A stretch of DNA of 64,000 nt from Chenopodium formosanum (taxonomy: Eukaryota; Streptophyta; Magnoliopsida; Caryophyllales; Amaranthaceae), in contig CM044880.1 of assembly GCA_024500155.1 (NCBI GenBank), positions 5,394,001-5,458,000 of the forward strand, written 5' to 3'. The notes beneath the pieces were generated by a model that saw nothing but the letters and a program-made list of their open reading frames with translations, was not told the origin of the DNA and made no database searches. The stretch's first letter is position 1. Each line of letters opens with the position of its first letter. Positions 61,201-64,000 of the stretch are shown here, one piece after another. Both the position numbers and the translations under genes were made by a program.

Positions 61201-62040
61201 ATATTTGATTGGAGCTCGGTTTTGCTCTGGAAAAACCAAAATTATTATATTTGCAGGTTCGAAAAGAATGACGTTCCTGCTTGATTGATTGATGACTGAT
61301 GAGTTCGAAAAGATGAACGTTCTCATCATTGAAAAAAAAAATTGAAGGCGACATCACAAGAGTGTGCATCTCAGCTTCAACAAAGTGAAGAATTTTCAAT
61401 CGCAACGTTCGTGTTACTGCCATTACGATTCCGGGAGGGTGTTAGAGATATCGGAAAATATATGTGTGATATATTTTCCGTAGATATCATTTAAGAGAAT
61501 AATATATTTAATTAGGATATTTATGTTAAGATATTATTTTGAGAATAGGTTTATGGTTAGACGTATATCTTTTAGGAAGATTGTTTCCTATTTTATGAGC
61601 TTAGGTTTTGTATAAATACTCAACCTATTGATGAATAATAATCAAGCCATTCTATTCTATTTCTCTCTAATTTGTCACATTTAAACTTAGCTTGCAAATA
61701 AAATTTATTACCTATAATTTCCGGGCTTAACCCAAATATAAACAAACTCAGTATTATTAGAAGGCACAGCATCAATTGCATCTTGTATCTTCTTATAGTC
61801 ACCGTGACCGGATTGATCGACTCGAATAAGGACCGCCGTGGACGTGTCCGTGGGAGCAGCCGAAGACGAGGAGGCGGCCATAAGTGTGGACAAAATGAAG
61901 AAGACTACAATATTTTCAAACAAGATAACAATGTAGTTGTAATAGTAACAACGATGATTAAGGCATCGAAGATGTTTAATATAAAGGCCACAATTACAAC
62001 CTCCTCCCATGCATGTGCGCATGTGATTGGTTTCTTGCAA
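57024..62040 (-). CDS. Pectinesterase (pectin methylesterase, without PMEI pro-domain)
   Basis: Minus-strand exons: 61712-62040, 59146-59305, 58712-58900, 58236-58480, 57024-57225, giving up to 374 aa. It removes methyl esters from cell-wall homogalacturonan. Catalytic signatures are intact: GNGAITAQRR (Gln), SYQDTLLDD (Gln-Asp), GATDFICGNAA (Asp) and LGRPWG (Arg-Trp). There is no inhibitor-like pro-region, only a hydrophobic stretch (YIVILFENIVVFFILSTL) that could be a signal peptide, as in the short PME group. The start is uncertain: Met at 62040 is the most upstream in frame, Met at 62010 or 61881 also possible. The intron after exon 2 starts with GC (gag|gcaagt), a rare but accepted donor that restores FENTYGARGK. 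Introns 1 and 4 carry mobile elements. Confidence 0.92.
57721..57838 (-). mobile_element. tRNA-derived SINE in pectinesterase intron 4
   Basis: Closely similar to the SINE at 29510-29636. On the minus strand it has a TAGCTCAAGTGG A-box, a GGGATCGATTC B-box and a terminal A-run (T21 on plus). The flanking repeat is unclear ('acaaaaatg' against 'acaaaaaat'). Confidence 0.8.
57842..57918. repeat. Small AT-rich inverted repeat beside the SINE
   Basis: 'aaaaaatattaaatgtgcaaa' (57843) is answered by 'tttgcacatttaatattttt' (57893), with an internal partial repeat of 'atattaaatgtgcaa'. It could form a hairpin. It may be a MITE remnant or local slippage. Confidence 0.6.
58172..58207 (+). repeat. (TA)n microsatellite near a pectinesterase donor site
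   Basis: About 18 TA units in intron 4, ending ~28 bases from the exon 4 donor (58235/58236) on the transcript strand. Length is likely polymorphic. Confidence 0.9.
59508..59597. mobile_element. 90-bp Stowaway-like MITE in pectinesterase intron 1
   Basis: Ends ctaccttcgttacaggttat and, inverted, ctacctccgttacaggttat between TA dinucleotides (59506-59507, 59598-59599). It is the same length and family as 31484-31573 but with the inner, asymmetric part in the opposite orientation. Confidence 0.82.
60262..61679 (+). mobile_element. Copia-type non-autonomous LTR retrotransposon relic (TRIM-like) in pectinesterase intron 1
   Basis: A primer-binding site tggtatcagagcc (60492-60504), complementary to initiator tRNA-Met and classic for plant Ty1/copia, follows a ~230-bp 5' LTR-like segment ending in 'aaca'. 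A polypurine tract ggaggg just precedes TGTTAGAGATATC at 61440, the start of a 240-bp TG...CA 3' LTR (61440-61679) with a TATAAATA box. The two LTRs are only weakly alike, so the element is old or chimeric. The interior (~0.95 kb) has no protease, integrase or RT. Confidence 0.65.
60992..61215 (+). repeat. 36-bp tandem repeat inside the LTR relic
   Basis: About five to six copies of a unit like gagtgtggtttactctgaaa followed by gaccaataaaagattt, most regular at 61048-61200. The period is 36 (12 codons), so frames stay open on both strands and give repetitive peptides. Location between PBS and polypurine tract shows it is transposon DNA. Confidence 0.85.
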
Positions 62041-62474
62041 ACAAAATTCTTCTTACTCGATGGAAGTGCAAAAGGGTTAGAGTTGAAGAACAAAGCTAAG
62101 GAAAGTATAGTATGTGCAATTAATTCTCTCAATTATTATTGCTCAAGATTATTATTAAGCAAAAGGTACGTGTTTGTGAAAGTATTTATTATACATGTTT
62201 TTGAGTATATTTAATTTGTACGTATAATATAAGGTTTTGACGAATTATTTGTATATGTGATGATTGCTGACCTTTTATGTAATGGTTATTATTATATGAT
62301 CTTCATGTAGTTAGCCGATTTCTTACCAACAACGTACAAGCATGCATGGTAGCTTTAATTTCTACGTTTTCGCGTCATCACTCATGATGATTAGAATTTT
62401 AGAACTTCTTGGCATAACTAGGTAGCAATGTATGTGCTATCATGGCTGCTTGAATAGTTGAACCAACTCATCTA
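62041..62474. other. Promoter-side region of the pectinesterase gene
   Basis: About 430 bases between the most upstream possible start codon and a hAT-like insertion. AT-rich. No clear box could be assigned. Confidence 0.4.
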
Positions 62475-62482
62475 TGTATTAG

Positions 62483-63728
62483 TAGGGCTGGCAAACAGGT
62501 CGGGTCGGGTCGGGTTCAGGTTGACCTGTTTACTTAAACGGGTTGGGACCCCTAACCTGAACCCGACCTGTTTACTTAAACAGGTCAGAAAATTCAACCT
62601 GAACCCGACCTGATTTTAAACGGGTTGACCTGAACCCGACCTGCTTTGACCTGTTTTTTTTTTTTATATATATATATAAAATTGTAATTTGTTTAACCTG
62701 ATATATAAACCTTTTAAAAAAATGAATATTTAAGCTTAATCAACAATAAACAACATAAATTGCAAATTCAAAACAACCATATTGCCATTGCCACTTCAAA
62801 ATCAAAGCAAAAGCAAGATCTGCCATATAACAATTAAAGTTTAAGCTAGGAAAAACTCATAAATATGTCCAAAATACTTCATAAAAGTTTCAACATCAAC
62901 TAATTTAGAAAAACAAACTAAAAATTAAGTCTGAATCCCATGGTAGCTGATGAACTTTGAGGTACTCTCTGGTGGAATTGGTGTATTGGCAGCTTCGACA
63001 TTCACCTTCATTCAAAGAACATTATATAAATTATGAGATACCAACAGAAAATCACGACATTCCAAAGTTCCAACAGAAATTGAAGAAAAAAACTCATAAA
63101 CATGAATTGAAGAAAAAAAAACGAACAAATCGCAATGAATTGAAGAAAATCTGAAATAATAGAGCAACATATACCCTAAGGCCTAAACAGATCAAAACAT
63201 TAAGTAAAAAAGAACGAAATTTACAAGTAAATTACCTTGAGATTGTTGAGATGAAGATTTACAAGCTTCGATCCGCAACTTTGATGGAGAAATGTTGAAA
63301 ACGGTGAAAATGAGAGTGGAGAGATGAGAGAGAGAGAATGAGAGAGAATGAGTGAGAATGAGAAACAAAAAGCGGCGTGAGGTAAGTGAGAATGAGTTTT
63401 AGGTTTATTACTTTTACTCATTCATTTTAGTAGACTTACCTAGTTTATTAATTTGGGCTTGGCCCATATTTAAAATTTAGGCTTAAAGTTTAAGTTATGC
63501 GGGTTGGGTTCGGGTTGACCCGACCTGAAACCAACCCAATTACTTAAGCGGGTTTAGGCGGGTTGGTTTCGGGTTGGGATTTCCAACCTGAACCCGACCT
63601 GTTTAACTTCAGGTCGGGTTCGGGTTGACCCAATTACACAAACGGGTTGAAAATCTGATGTAAAACCCATTTATTTCAGGTTGGGTTCGGGTCGGGTTGT
63701 CGGGTTGGGTCAGCTTTTGCCAGCCCTA
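62483..63728. mobile_element. 1.25 kb hAT-type element with AACCCGACC/GGTCGGGTT subterminal arrays
   Basis: Perfect 13-bp inverted ends tagggctggcaaa / tttgccagcccta and an exact 8-bp duplication tgtattag (62475-62482, 63729-63736). Both subterminal zones are dense in 'gggtcgggtt' or 'aacccgacc' words (62495-62660, 63495-63715). The middle has no gene, and the short frames are AT-rich chance. It is a smaller relative of 37605-44462 and lies ~440 bases upstream of the pectinesterase start. Confidence 0.88.
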
Positions 63729-63872
63729 TGTATTAGTCTATTACAATTATTGCAAGTTACTCCGTACTAGAAGTTACTACTCCATGCCATGAGTTTTCGA
63801 GTAAGGTAATTTGCCCAAATTTTCACAATATAAAAGCAAATTAATTATGTACTACTTTAGTTCTTTCGTTCA

Positions 63873-63960
63873 AAAAAAAATGTTAAAGGTCGCATGCAAA
63901 TTATGTGCTGTTTTAGTTCTATTGTTCTCCAATTTGCATGAGACTTTTAACATTTTTTTT
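63873..63960. mobile_element. Small hairpin element, probable MITE remnant
   Basis: 'aaaaatgttaaaggtcgcat' plus 'gcaaatt' is repeated inverted as 'aatttgcatg' plus 'agacttttaacattttt' around a 28-base loop. Size and symmetry suggest a Stowaway-type remnant. No clear TA duplication was confirmed. Confidence 0.5.
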
Positions 63961-64000
63961 ATTACTTGTTTCTAAATTTTTTGTAAATCTATATATAATC

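Noticed and set aside
60890..61423. 177-codon minus-strand frame with a repeated QSKPHSNLLLVF peptide
   Set aside because: Produced by the 36-bp tandem repeat within an LTR element. Both strands are open and there is no conserved domain.

Overview
The window is nuclear DNA from a flowering plant. It is AT-rich, its genes are split by GT-AG introns (one GC-AG), and it holds plant gene families and dense plant-type transposons. Frequent 'tacggagta'-type motifs and the protein sequences suggest a Caryophyllales species, perhaps Amaranthaceae (spinach, beet or quinoa relatives). That placement is inference.

Layout. 1-10.0 kb has no convincing gene. It holds the cut end of a hAT-like element, a 1.2 kb Mutator-like element (320-1538), its truncated near-copy (4421-5371), and Helitron 3' ends, one of them duplicated. 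10.5-13.9 kb (+) is the large subunit of ADP-glucose pyrophosphorylase (14 exons, 525 aa). 14.6-16.8 kb (+) is a CBS-domain PV42a-like protein (7 exons, 406 aa). It converges on a PCH1-like gene (17.6-20.0 kb, -) that has a 26-nt micro-exon. 24.5-28.6 kb (+) is RER1. 32.0-34.2 kb (-) and 35.8-47.2 kb (-) are two paralogous NADPH-dependent reductases of the isoflavone reductase/PCBER family with matching exon phases. 48.5-55.5 kb (-) is UTP3/SAS10 (16 exons, 689 aa). 57.0-62.0 kb (-) is a pectinesterase with five exons.

Most striking is intron 4 of the second reductase gene (8.7 kb). It carries a 1.09 kb fold-back element and a 6.86 kb hAT-type element with an exact 8-bp target duplication. 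That element contains about 11 tandem copies of a ~324-bp satellite between two direct partial copies of a smaller element, with a 639-bp hAT and a 230-bp Tourist-like MITE nested inside. All five exons of the host gene remain open and in frame. The pectinesterase introns carry a Stowaway MITE, a SINE and a copia-type LTR relic, and a 1.25 kb hAT-like element lies upstream.

The genes do not form an operon or cluster. The reductases are a tandem pair, and the others are unrelated housekeeping or metabolic genes: starch synthesis, SnRK1-type CBS protein, light signalling, Golgi-ER retrieval, pre-rRNA processing and cell-wall modification. Exon borders were derived by hand from splice consensus and reading frame.
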